The notes below the pieces were generated by a model. It made no database searches, was not told the origin of the DNA, and worked only from the letters and a program-made list of their open reading frames with translations. A stretch of 64,000 nt of DNA from Sodiomyces alkalinus F11 (lineage: Eukaryota > Ascomycota > Sordariomycetes > Glomerellales > Plectosphaerellaceae). Location: the NCBI RefSeq assembly GCF_003711515.1, contig NW_021167090.1, positions 689,346 to 753,345 of the forward strand. The letters run 5' to 3'. Shown piece by piece: positions 32,934 through 44,048 of this stretch. The position numbers were made by a program, and so were the translations under genes. The first letter of the stretch is position 1, and each line of letters begins with the position of its first letter.

Positions 32934-34192
32934 GTTGGGTTAAAGGAGAGACGACAAGGACGAGAAGGACGAGAAGGACGAGAGACGGAGGGTGGCTAAG
33001 GAGGTCAAAGAGAAAGGGGGAAACGAGATGTTTACATTAGCAAACAACCCCCCAGAGAAAACAAGGCTTCTGGTAAGCTAGGATTGGTGGAAGAGAGAGC
33101 CCGGGTCTTCTTGAATTCGGCCCAGGGAGGGCAGGCTGCAGACTGCGAGTGGTGGTGGTGGTGGTGGTGGAAATGAGGGGAAGTGAATCTGATCGGCCTC
33201 CGGCATAAAGTGCGCTGGCTGTGTTATTGTCGTCTAGTCGATTCGTAGGCTCTTGATCTCGCGTCACTTGGTCGTCTCAGCCTCCATACCGTCATTTGGT
33301 GTTTCTTCGTCTCCATGAAGACCACCACAGCTAAGAGTCGTGCTCCTGGATCGCGGCTACCGTAACTGATTTCGTGTATTATGCATATGCCCGCAGCAGA
33401 GTCGAGCAAAGGGGAAGGCAGACAGCACGCTCGGTGGGTAAATAGCTGTCTTCTTTCTGGGGCCTGATGGCATAAGGAGGGGAAATGAAGGATGAATTAG
33501 TCGTGATGATAGAGGAGAGGAGAAAGCGCCATGGATGACGGGTTGGTGTTGTGGACGTGCGATATGTACCAGTACCCCTTACTCTGTGCTCTATGGTGGG
33601 TTCTCGGTATGAAGGTACGTATCTCGTAGGTAAAGCCCTCACCGACGACCGTGCACACGCTAAGAGAAGACGATCATAACTTCGTATTGGAAGATAAGGT
33701 ACTTTATTGTTACCGAGGCACAAGCAGATATATAGTACGATACGGAGTACAAATTAGTATCGTGGACGTTCGTAAGGTAAGGTACCTGCAGGTACCTTAG
33801 GTATTGCAAGGAACTCTCGTCAGAATACCAGGTACGCAGAGATCACGCACTTGCCCCTTACCTTACCTCAAGGTACTTACCTAAGGTGACAAGGTGGTTC
33901 TCTTCCTGTCGTCGATATGTACCCGAATGCCTTGGAGAAACAACGAAGGAAGCTCAGTGCCTATACCTCAATGATGATCGTCCGAAATGTCATGTCGCAT
34001 ATACGCTATATCTGTGGAAAAGACTGACAATGGCCAAGCCGGCCATCCCATATGAACTTGATATACGTCCTCCGCACATCATCTTTGTAAACTGGAAACT
34101 CGAATCCCTCTTTGCTTGCTTTCCGTCTTCCACCACTCATCAATGCGTCGCAGTTTCGTCCAAACAGCTCGCAGCTCAACTCACAGTCCGAC
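32934..34192. other. Intergenic region upstream of the RdRP gene
   Basis: About 1.26 kb. It contains the RdRP 5' flank with a (TGG)7 run at about 33,151-33,171. A perfect 22-bp palindrome lies at 33,778-33,799, among several AAGGTA/TACCTT motifs (33,770-33,890). No supportable gene. Confidence 0.5.
33778..33799. repeat. Perfect 22-bp palindrome
   Basis: Self-complementary over its whole length, centred on GGTACCTGCAGGTACC. It is the strongest example of a TACCT/AGGTA motif that recurs in intergenic DNA of this window. Confidence 0.95.
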
Positions 34193-35677
34193 TCACAGCT
34201 CAAAGGAAAAATCTTCATCGTCCTCCTCAACAAGCGGACCCAACCGAGCCTTGATATCCTCAACATCAACCTCACCACCCCAAAGAAGCTCCTCCTCCTC
34301 GGCATTCACCTCTCCCTGTCGGCCAGCGCCAGGCGTCCGGTGCGGGAACAAGACCCTGTCAACGACCTGAATGACGCCGTTGCGCGCCACCCCATCCTGC
34401 ACGCCGACGTGGACATAGCCGTTCACCTTGACATCGATGAGCCCCCCCCAGCGAGTGATGTCGACCGCAATGTTCTTCTCGTCGAGCAGGCTGGGCATGT
34501 CGACATGGTAGTGACGCAGCCCATCGGCCTCGACGCCGTTCTCGTCCCGGCCGACCGTCACCACGTGTTCGGCGTCGGCCGCCTTGGCGCGGTAGAAGGC
34601 GTCGCTGTAGAGCGTCTCGTTGGCGACGATCTGGTACTTGAGCAGGGCGCGGAGGTACTTGAGCCCGTGCTCCGAGTTGAAGAGGAAGGCGTTGGCGGAG
34701 GGCCCGAGGCGGGCGAAGGCCTGGTTCGAGGGCGCGAACACGGTGCTGCCGCGCATCTTGACGTGGTGAATGAACGACACGAAGTCGGTCTTCTCGTAGG
34801 CGAGGAGGAGGGTCGAGAACTTGGACGGCACGAGGGAGAGGACGCGGCCGACCATGGGTGGGGGGACGAGGATGTGCTTGACTGCGTGGATGACGCCGTT
34901 TTTGGCGCGCTGGGAAGAGGAAGAGAGGAAGAGAGTCAGCCTTTTCTTCCTTTCTTTTCCTTTTGGTTCTAGAAAGAAAAAAAAGAGAAGGGGAAAAAAA
35001 AAAAGATATAATTGACTTACAATGTCGGCTTTGATAACCTTGTTGTAAAAATTGACAGTCACACCAAACAGACCAACACGGGTGCGCAGACGCTGCGGCT
35101 CATCGTCCAGCCAAGCCTCGTCCAAGGCGGTAGGCAATGTATGAGTGACCAGGAGGCGCGGGGCCGGGTAGAGACCAACACCGATGTGATACCGCAGCAG
35201 GGCATCGACAAAGTCGCGACTGGGCTTCTTCCCGTGGTCGGGGATGCGCTCAAAGGCCGCGTCGACGGGGACGAAAAGCGTGTAATTGGCCTTGGTGGAG
35301 TTGAGGAGCTGGACAACCGAATCGTGCTCGTCGACGAGGGCCGCGAACTTTTTCGTGTGGTCGCTCGCCTTGATGAGCTGGTAGATGGTCAGGTTGGAGG
35401 TCTTGTGGTGGTGATGGTGGTGGCCCAAGACGTCTGCGTCCGCGTCTTCGCTGCCTAGGAGGTTATCCAGGGTCGACTGCACTGCGTCGCCGGCGTGTGA
35501 GAGGATGTCCTCGACGCCCGAGGTGAAGGCGTCCAAGTCATCCTTGAAGGCGGAAGCGACCTTGCCGATCGACTCTTTAGACGGGACAATGTTCTCCCAT
35601 GTCTGGACGTCGCTGAGGTCCGGGAGGACGATGGCAGACGCAATAGTCGCCAAGGGGAGGACGGAGGTGAACTTCAT
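34193..35677 (-). CDS. Secreted protein with two fasciclin (FAS1) domains
   Basis: Predicted 457 residues. The start at 35677 is chosen because it opens a signal peptide (MKFTSVLPLATIASAIVLP); an in-frame ATG further out lacks one. Exon 1 is 35021-35677 and exon 2 is 34193-34908 (boundary codon at 34,909). The intron has donor GTAAGT and acceptor CCCAG, is 111 bp, open and a multiple of three. FAS1-1 (about 95-235) has TIYQLIKASDHTKKFAALV and the H1/H2-like YTLFVPVDAAFERI. FAS1-2 (about 245-410) has FSTLLLAYEKTDFVSFI and GSTVFAPSNQAFARLG, with NGVIQVVDRVLFP at the end. A natural six-His run lies in the linker before the first domain. The tail is acidic and ends in SFEL; no GPI-type hydrophobic tail is visible. 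Likely a cell-surface or secreted adhesion protein. Confidence 0.92.
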   Translation of the reverse strand: MKFTSVLPLATIASAIVLPDLSDVQTWENIVPSKESIGKVASAFKDDLDAFTSGVEDILSHAGDAVQSTLDNLLGSEDADADVLGHHHHHHKTSNLTIYQLIKASDHTKKFAALVDEHDSVVQLLNSTKANYTLFVPVDAAFERIPDHGKKPSRDFVDALLRYHIGVGLYPAPRLLVTHTLPTALDEAWLDDEPQRLRTRVGLFGVTVNFYNKVIKADIVSQLYLFFFPLLFFFFLEPKGKERKKRLTLFLSSSSQRAKNGVIHAVKHILVPPPMVGRVLSLVPSKFSTLLLAYEKTDFVSFIHHVKMRGSTVFAPSNQAFARLGPSANAFLFNSEHGLKYLRALLKYQIVANETLYSDAFYRAKAADAEHVVTVGRDENGVEADGLRHYHVDMPSLLDEKNIAVDITRWGGLIDVKVNGYVHVGVQDGVARNGVIQVVDRVLFPHRTPGAGRQGEVNAEEEELLWGGEVDVEDIKARLGPLVEEDDEDFSFEL

Positions 35678-37428
35678 CGTAACGGCGAGTTGTTCGGAGT
35701 TCCCGTACCATACAAGAGATGGCAAAAAGCTACTTTACTTTAGGCCTGGCATGAAAAGGGAGAAAGATGATGATGATGAAAAGAAATACCCACGGAATAT
35801 TCTGAGACGAAATAGAATATTGGGGAATGGAATGGGGGGAGACAGACCTACGGAATATTACTTACAAATGAGCCGCGGTTCGATCGGGGGGCCAGAGCTG
35901 ACGTCAACGAGCTCTCTGCCAATCGGACGCAGCTACAACGTGCAAAAGATACGAGGGATGCGAGGATGGCGAGGAGGAAGAAGAAGGGTGTTTCCGGGGG
36001 CTGCCCGGGAGTGAGTTGTGAGATCAGATCAGCGGTGATGAGGTCGAGATTCAGCACCGTCGGATGTGTCGGATGTGTTGGATGTTGTTATGATTGGACT
36101 CTGTTTTACGGATACTTGGAATCGGTTTCGTAAACGGTAAGGGATGGATGTTGATCCAGGTGATGGAAGGCGAACGTCCCAAAGTCCCCCCACCGGCAAC
36201 CCTCCGTTCGATTGCCCATGGCCCCATCTCTGTCTCTCTCCCCTGACCTCATTATGGGTCGTAGTCGTAGTGGATATGACCGGGGGTCTTATTAAGCCCG
36301 ATCCCGAGGCCGGGTACACGTACAACGTATTAATTACATTACTAAGTTATACTTTATCCCTCTGGATGACATCTCCGTACCTAGACCTAGCCACACCATA
36401 CCATTATTGCATCACGTGGTATGCCACGAGCCACACATCTGTGCCATAGTGGTCAAACTCCCAAATCCATTGACGCCAGGTCTCTTCACCAACTCCAGAT
36501 CGTCACCCAAAGCCTCGAACTACGACCACCATCTTTGCCATGGAGACCGTCACAAGGGCCCAAGCCAGGTTATGGCTGATTACACTTCTTCTGAAGACGA
36601 CTTATTGCCGGACTTTATCAGTCCCTTGAGCAGCTCTGCACCATGATGCATCGAGCCGCTTCATGGCATGGCATGTGTATCCGGACGGATATCACGTACT
36701 GCGGATAGCACGTCCTAGCCTCACTCACAGCTCCTTCCTGGGGCAACTAGCGGGGAACCCTCTTGTCTCTTCTTACGACAAAGTTGAACCTTGTCCTCCC
36801 GTGTCCACTCATCAGAGGGGAGAGACATGGCCGACTTGCCCTTCTCCTTTCCGCCGCCGAAGACGCCATCATCCATCACCCGTCTGGGCCTCCGTATCCG
36901 GCGATACTTCGGATAATCTCCACGGTACAATGTATGTACCTAGGTACGTACATATTACCTACCTTATCTAAGGTATTGCAAAGTCACGCTAAAAACCCCC
37001 AAAAGAAGAACAACAGAACGAACGACCTGAATCAGCAGAGTTTCGAGAGGCTCGAAGCCAAGTCCACTGTCGTCGCTGCCTGTCACCAAGTGTTTTTTTT
37101 TTTTCTTTTTCTTCTTCTTCTCGTCCCTCTTTTCGACTCCACCGTCACCACCGCCCGCCACCACCCACCATCCACCCTCAACACCTCCATCGCTCATCGC
37201 ATTCGACGCCAAGTTACAGCAAGAAATAAAAAATTCATTCCAACGACACCAACACCAACAACAAAAACAACAATTAACATCCCACCCTACATCGATTTTA
37301 CCACGTTTTCCCCCCCATTTTCATCTCGCCATCGACAGGCGTTACTTTGTTATCGATTCATCCAACCACGAGCTTCGACGCGCTTTTATCTCGAATTATA
37401 ATAATTCATCCCCGAAAAAAACCACAAA
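35678..37428. other. Divergent promoter region, fasciclin protein / H2A.Z
   Basis: About 1.75 kb between divergent start codons. Pyrimidine-rich sequence and CA/AC-rich stretches before 37,429 look like the H2A.Z leader. The motif TACCTAGGTA occurs near 36,940. No gene was found. Confidence 0.5.
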
Positions 37429-38479
37429 ATGGCTGGAGGCAAAGGCAAGTCGGGAGGCAAGACTTCAGGCGGAAAGGCTTCGGCCGATGGTCCCAAGAAG
37501 CCGCAGAGTCATTCTGCTCGCGCCGGTCTTCAGGTATGTCACGTCTCTCCCGCCCGTTCTTTGACTCTTTTCGTACCTTATCTTCCCTTTTTTTACCTTG
37601 ATATTCCCGACGCGTTGCAAGCCGTCTCCCACCTCGTCCATCTTTCGCATCCCTTTAGATTTCCGCGCAAACGACCAAACGACCGACGTCTCTTCTGACC
37701 CGACCACTTTCACCAATTTTGACGCGTTCAATATCTGGTCATCACCTCAGCATGTCTTCACCAATATCCGCGCGATCAACCTGGCGACCACCTACGTGGC
37801 TCGGCATCATTGCGCGTCACCGCCATCCCTCCGTCCTCTTGAGACGACCAAAAAATAATGGAAAAAAAAACCCTCTTCTGCGCGACATGGACGAGGTGGC
37901 CGGGCAGCAGACATAAACGCAAAACTCACACCATGCCATGCTTGCACATCCCGACTTCGTCTCCTGCTGACTCCCATGACTTTCAGTTCCCCTGCGGTCG
38001 TGTCAAGCGATTCCTGAAGGCCAACACCCAAGGCAAGATGCGCGTTGGTGCCAAGGCTGCCGTCTACACCACGGCCGTCCTCGAGTACCTAACCGCTGAA
38101 GTACTCGAACTTGCAGGCGTAAGTTCACTTCGCCGTCTTTCCGTCGTTCTGCTGTCGGGTTCAATTTTTGCGTCGCAATCTACGGATACGTGGCTGCCTA
38201 GCGACTCCTCCTTTTCCCCCATCCTTTCTCCTCTCTTCCCACTTTCGGGTCAAGCACGTGACTAACTGTTCGCTTTCTCTCATCCGACAGAACGCCGCCA
38301 AGGACCTCAAGGTTAAGCGTATCACCCCTCGCCACCTACAACTCGCCATCCGCGGAGACGAAGAACTCGACACCCTCATCCGCGCCACCATCGCCTTCGG
38401 CGGTGTGCTGCCCCACATCAACCGCGCCCTCCTCCTCAAGGTCGAGCAGAAGAAGAAGGCGAAGCAAATCGAAGCATAG
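37429..38479 (+). CDS. htz1: Histone H2A variant H2A.Z
   Basis: 141-residue H2A.Z. Exons are 37429-37533, 37987-38118 and 38291-38479, all phase 0, with donors GTATGT and GTAAGT and acceptors CAG. The Lys/Gly-rich tail [18 protein letters not shown] is followed by [53 protein letters not shown], the docking region with [18 protein letters not shown], and [20 protein letters not shown]. The longer tail and the docking-domain sequence separate it from canonical H2A. In nucleosomes it marks promoters and is exchanged by SWR1-type remodellers. The first intron (453 bp) is long for this locus. Confidence 0.97.
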
Positions 38480-39522
38480 GTGGCTACTCAGCAGCACTTA
38501 TACGATGACGGCGTATGACACCCTGATACCGATGTGCTGGGTGTTCTCTTAATTTTGTTCTTTTCTGTTTTTGTTTCACAAACGATGGGTTGGCTGGGTC
38601 CGGGTTCAGTTTCATATCGATACGCCTTTTTTTTTTTTCTGCTTTTTCTTTTTTTCCCGCTGGTTGGGGCGACGGGAGAAGTTACCAGGATGGACGGTTG
38701 GAACAAAACAAGGCGCTCGTGCTGGAGACGGATGAAATGAAACGAGGGCCGGATGGGGGCCGTGATGGGTTATAACCTGTCGAACAGCAGCACCCGGGGG
38801 GGTGGGACGCACAACGAGATCCAGCTGAAGCGGCAGCGAACAGCCAACTCTCCTGTATACGATGGCATGGCTTTCGTCGAGTTGGTCTGCCGAATTTTCT
38901 CGCCCTGATATCGCCGGCTCGGGATGGCGACTGAGCATCGACGCGATGCGAACGGGTGGGTGGTACAGCTACCGAACCATCTGCGGTGTCTCCCGCCGTA
39001 TTCTTGTCCTGTCCCTCTCAACCTAGGATTCGATTTGTACAACAACCAAGGTTCCCGAATTATTTTTCCCCTCTTTATTTCATCGCCTAAACTCCCCCCG
39101 CGGGACATACGTGGGGGTTGATAGGATCATTAGGTAGATGAATCCAATGTACAGACAAAAAGGAGAAAAAATAAAGAAAAAAAGTGGTGGAGATGTCGCT
39201 GTGTTTATTATTATGCATGAGTGGTGAAGATCATGACCCCTATCTAACTGATATGGGTCGCTATATGATGAGCGTTGCGTCCGCCTCATCTAGTCCATGC
39301 ATCTTTTTTTCTCCTCCGAAACGCCAGTGCTGTCAGCCAGAGTTGAGATGCAGTAATAACGAAGCAAGAATTTCATCTTCTTCGTCCGTTCGCTTGACCA
39401 AGTGTCATAAAGTCACCCCATTAAAGACACCGCCCCTCGCTGTCCCTGTTGTCCAAGTTCCCCCCCCGGCTGTCAGAGCTGTCCCAGTTCCATATCATTA
39501 CCACATTACCTCCCGTCATTGC
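38480..39522. other. Intergenic region between H2A.Z and Cys-motif gene (convergent)
   Basis: About 1.0 kb that receives the 3' ends of both neighbours. T-rich tracts are present; no supportable gene. Confidence 0.45.
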
Positions 39523-41214
39523 TCAAAAGAAGTCATCATATCCCCCCGTCATGTCGGGTCCCTGGCCGAGGTTCGGGATCTTGTTCAACCAGTCACCCAA
39601 TTCCATTTGTGCATCCCGGACAGCAACCTGCTCTCCGGCGCCCCAGAAAACAGAGAGGGCATCACTCGGCTCGAAACTCGCACCCGTACAGGCCGTGGCC
39701 GCCATGTCTGCCGTGGTCAACCCCAGGTCCAGCCCCGACTTGGAGTAGTCGTTCACGTAGTTGTTCTCTCCTCCTGCTCCTGCTCCTGCTCCTGCTCCTC
39801 CTTGCTCTTGCCCTTGTCCTGCTTCCCCGCCTTGTGCGTCGCAACATGGGCCAACGTCTGGTTCGCCTTGGCTTTGCGACTGGTTTGTCGAATCATCGCG
39901 GTCCTCCTCGCACCAACTCCCGGAACACGACGACGAGGCCGAGGACGATGGCGGGCTGGGGTTGGAAGAAGGCGACGGCCACGCCACGGAAAGGGCGGCC
40001 TGACGGACTTGGGCGTCGTCATGCGCTCCTCCTCCCCCTCCTCCTCCATCCGCCATGTTCCCCACGCCCACGCCCACGTCCGCGTCCCCCATGCAAATGT
40101 TGCCTCCTAGTCCGTCCACTCCCTGGAGCACGGGACTCGGCGGCGAGGCCACCCCTTGTTCGTCTTTACCCGCGAGGGAAGGGATGCGTGCAAGGACGTA
40201 GCCTTCCAGCCCTCCCGCCCCGGGGCCGTCCTGGAAGCCGACCTCGTTCCACCACTGCTCGCCGTCCTGCTGCTGCTGTCGCTGCATCATATACTGCAGC
40301 ATCTGGCGTTCCTGCTCCTGTAGTTCCCTTTCTTGTTGCCGCTGCAGCTCCTCCGCCTCCCTCTTCCGTCGCGCCTCCTCGTGTTTCCTCCGACGGACGC
40401 ACTCCCCGGGATAATCGCACGCAGCCTCGCATCCTCCCGCCTCGGCATCGTGGTGGTCGAAATAACCGTGCGCGTACGCATGGGCGAGTAAACCCGTCTT
40501 CTGGCGGTAAGACCGGGGGGAGGAGGACGAGGAGGACGAGGAAGGGCGCAGGCCCTTGGAGGAGGCCTGCTTCTGCTTGGTCTTGGTCCGCCACGCTCTA
40601 AAGTCCCTCCACCCCGCGAAGTCGAATTCCGTCGGTCTGGGCTTCGGGTTGTTTCTGTCGCACAGGCGGCGGCGCGAGCATTCGAGGCATCGTTGCGTGC
40701 AGGCGAGGCGCTGTTTCGTGTGGCAGCCGTGGCATTTCCACAGCCAGGGTCGAGTGGGCGGCGGAGGCGTAGGCGTAGGCTGAGGGAGGGGGTGTGTCGT
40801 CTCCTGCATGGCGCAGGGGTTGGGGGTGCCCAGGACGGGCGATTCGGGGAGGCTCTGCATTGTGACGGTTTGTTTCTGTGCCGGTCGTGTAGTAGGGAGA
40901 GTCTGAATTGTGAGGGTTTGTTTCTGTGTCGCTGGTTCTGCTGGTTCTTTTGGTTGTGGAGAGGAGGAAGATGAAGTGTTGGCCGATGGGTTAGTCGATG
41001 GGCTAGTCGATGGGCTGGTCGATGGGGAGCCAGGTTCCGCGGAACTCATCGTTTCGGGGGGAAGTAGGCCACGCAGATGTAGGCGCGCAGGGGGGTACAG
41101 CTTGGCTTTAGGTTTCGTATCTGGCGTCCGCGAGGGGGAGGCGTCGAGTGGCTGACTTAAGCTCGCGCAGGGCGCAGAAATGGATATCATGGGTCGTGAT
41201 GAGGTTTGCGCCAT
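39523..41214 (-). CDS. Low-complexity protein with a CxxC zinc-ribbon-like motif, function unknown
   Basis: Single open frame of about 563 residues. The start at 41214 has a strong context (GAAATGG); a later in-frame ATG at 41049 is also possible. The only sharply conserved-looking part is WLWKCHGCHTKQRLACTQRCLECSRRRLC at about residues 155-185 (Cys pairs suggest zinc binding). It is followed by FDFAGWRDFRAWRTK, then CEAACDYPGEC. After that comes a charged Gln/Arg/Glu helix likely to form a coiled coil (RRKREAEELQRQQEREL). The rest is Ser/Pro, Gly and acidic low complexity, ending in LGQGPDMTGGYDDFF. No signal peptide or membrane span. It could be a nuclear regulator; I do not recognise a named family. 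Confidence 0.75.
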   Translation of the reverse strand: MAQTSSRPMISISAPCASLSQPLDASPSRTPDTKPKAKLYPPARLHLRGLLPPETMSSAEPGSPSTSPSTSPSTNPSANTSSSSSPQPKEPAEPATQKQTLTIQTLPTTRPAQKQTVTMQSLPESPVLGTPNPCAMQETTHPLPQPTPTPPPPTRPWLWKCHGCHTKQRLACTQRCLECSRRRLCDRNNPKPRPTEFDFAGWRDFRAWRTKTKQKQASSKGLRPSSSSSSSSPRSYRQKTGLLAHAYAHGYFDHHDAEAGGCEAACDYPGECVRRRKHEEARRKREAEELQRQQERELQEQERQMLQYMMQRQQQQDGEQWWNEVGFQDGPGAGGLEGYVLARIPSLAGKDEQGVASPPSPVLQGVDGLGGNICMGDADVGVGVGNMADGGGGGGGAHDDAQVRQAALSVAWPSPSSNPSPPSSSASSSCSGSWCEEDRDDSTNQSQSQGEPDVGPCCDAQGGEAGQGQEQGGAGAGAGAGGENNYVNDYSKSGLDLGLTTADMAATACTGASFEPSDALSVFWGAGEQVAVRDAQMELGDWLNKIPNLGQGPDMTGGYDDFF

Positions 41215-44048
41215 TTCGTAATATGGCCAGCCCGCCAGCGGGACAGCCAATTGAAGGAACCAAATCAGATTCTAAGACCTTCTTCTCTCCTTTTCCTCTC
41301 TTCGGTCCCGAGCGGTGAGAAGACGGTCTGATTATTAGGGTGATAGATGCCGTGACGTAGGGAAAATGGCGTATGACTACTAAGGTAGTAGAAGGGGAAA
41401 AGCAAAGCCCAGTGGCAAGATCCCGAAAAAGATACCTAAGGTAGGACGTCAAGGGTTATCGATAAGAAATTTGATAAGGATAACGATAAGGATGCCGATA
41501 ACGATGAATAAGGAGCAAAATGGAGAAGAAGCTGAGGTAGAATAAATTCCTTGAATAAAAGGGAAGATGAGAACTTGATGTACGAAAGAGAGAAAAGAAT
41601 GTAAAGAGTCAAGCTGGTCGAAAAATAGTAATCAAGTGCTGCCACCGCCCGTGTCGACAATCCTAGAGTAAAATAAGAGCCCAAAAATAAACGCTTGCAG
41701 CAAACATCCGCATAAAGGAAGCATAGCCCCTTCGCCCAGCTTGCTCATTCCCTATATATCTCTCAAGGGCGTCCTGTGCAGTATCATCGTTGTCCTACCA
41801 ATAACGCTTCTAGTACAACATCCGCAGAGTTTACCCATCTTCAAACGCCTTTGAAGGTGTCTCCCTTTGACTGCACGTCAAAGCAAAAAAAAAAAAAAAA
41901 AAAGCTAGAAGACCTCTAACATCGAGAAAGGCCACCGACGGCTTGATCCCTCACGGTCTTACTCCGGAAACCATCGGAGGACAAAGAGAGGTAAGGAAGT
42001 CTGGTGCCTCTCGTTTCGTCAGTCTTATTCTTATTCTTTTCTTCTTGATTTCATTGGCAGGCCTGCTCCACTCCTCACTTGTTAAAGCAGGGCGACAATT
42101 TGACTGAGAGGACAGAGGACATGATGAGGTGAGACAGAAGGAGGCGAGACATGAAGTGTCCAGACCACACAACACGACCCCACGGTACAAGGCGAGGAAT
42201 ATATCTCCAAGGGAAAGGAAATGTGGAGATACCTTCCCTTCCGTCTGTTCTTTGTCTACTCGTCCCTTCGCTCGGTGTGCAGCGCCCACTCCGTGCGTAC
42301 CTTTTTAGTACCTTTCACCGAGGCACCCCCTCTTTGGCTCTCCACATAAAAAGCTATTCATAGAAACAAAGAATGAACAAAGGCGATCGATCTTAAGACG
42401 AACCACGTGGAATCCCGAAATAAACGGGGCAAAATACAGGCTGAACTGACTTGACCTTTTCTTGAATATGGATAATGCGAAAGGTGTATTTTCTAGAGTA
42501 GCAAGAGTCCCGATGTTCCCATCAAAGGGAAAAAAAAAAACACCTTGCTTTGTTTGCTACCATCTGATGATCTGCCATGGACAATGCCGCATATTCCATT
42601 CCCATTTCCATCCCATCAAGACACCCATCAGAGTCTTTTCATCTTTCATGACATTGACCCTCCGCCCTCCACCTTGTTCCAATTCAGCGTACATGTTGTT
42701 TTTGCAAAGAAGAAAGCAACGAAACGAAAACGACAAAATTCCAAACTCGGCCCTAAACGCCCACCTGAACCTCACCGCCCAGCACCCGGACAGACTCCAA
42801 CAAGCCATCTCCTCAAAAAAGCCTAGGGTCAGGCCTACATGGAAGAGACGGGGGAGGGGCGAGGAACAGGTGTGCAGCGGGAAAGACATCCGGGCAGCAT
42901 GGGCGTATGGCCAGGCTTCGACAAATACAGGAGGAACACGGGGAAACCCAAACATCAGCGAAAAATCAGGCGGAAAAAGAACAACAAACAACTTTCATAT
43001 TCATCAGGGCCACCACCTGTGTCACCGCTCTGCTCTGTCTGCACTGCACTGTCCTGCTCTCTCCCCAACCAGGGCCCCACCACATCGCCAACCCGCAGCC
43101 CGACCGACCTTGGGGGGGAAAAAAGAGACAAAAAAAGAAAACAAAAAATAAACAGAACCCATTGTTCGTATGACCGAGGTAACCCGATACTTGATTAAGA
43201 GAGTATATGATCGTCGCCGCATCGCTGTCGCGTCAGCCGCCGATCTCGCCCCCCCGAGCCCATTATCCATGCTGTGGAGCGGGCATCGTCGAGCGGGCCG
43301 GCGCGCCGTCTAGACGTCAAGTCGTAACAACATTAATTCATGGTCGAAACATTTTTTTTCGTGTCTCCGCTAACCGTCCTTGGTGCAGAAGAACAGAGGG
43401 GAGAGTTGTGTGTTTTCGTTGGCGCCGGCAACCTAGGGGCGGGAGAGCCGATAGCCGTGAGCCGTGAGCCGTGAGCCATTGAGCCGCGTCGTAAAAAACA
43501 TGGTTGCCCATATGCATGGTCATCTTGTGTGTCCTGGATCTCTTTCTTTTTTTCCCGTTGACCCGTTCATCTGGTCGTTAAAAAGAGTAAAATTAAAACA
43601 CAGTGCTGGGGAAAATCTCCGGTACCGACGGTTACCCAACTGAAAAGACGACTGACTTTGTTTCCGTTCCGTCCAATTGTTCGTGCACGTCCGGACACAA
43701 CGTCGACTTTCCTTCTATCCATCCGTATATCGAATAATCGAGGCGCAAAAGATGATGATTAAAGCAATACCCGCGGGGTTAAACAAGAAAGTTCGCGTGG
43801 ACCTGCGCAAGACAACAACGCCTCAAGCAATGCGACGCGGCCGCCATGGTACGTATCCCGTGCAGTCATGAGTGAAGATCGTCGCCGCTTCGGCTTGGTA
43901 CGCACGCCGAAGCTCGTCAATGTAGGGGGGTCAATAAAACATGGTTTTGATGTGCTGGTGGTCTCTATATCGAGTCTCGTGAATCGTCTCCTCGTATGGT
44001 CGTGTTTCGTAAGCGAGCGGCAATGTATAAACATGTACCGTCGCCCGT
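41215..44048. other. Long gene-free interval
   Basis: About 2.8 kb holding the 5' flank of the Cys-motif gene and the 3' flank of the RNA-binding protein gene. There is a 19-nt A run near 41,885 and a TACCTAAGGTA motif near 41,430. Short frames exist on both strands, but none shows domain-like sequence or splice logic. A long UTR or non-coding RNA cannot be excluded. Confidence 0.4.

Noticed and set aside
39184..40601. Long plus-strand frames opposite the Cys-motif gene
   Set aside because: They consist mostly of Ser/Leu/Pro/Arg runs complementary to the low-complexity minus-strand protein.
42462..43173. Overlapping plus- and minus-strand frames in the 41-44 kb interval
   Set aside because: No recognisable domain, no consistent splice structure and abundant low-complexity sequence; treated as non-coding.
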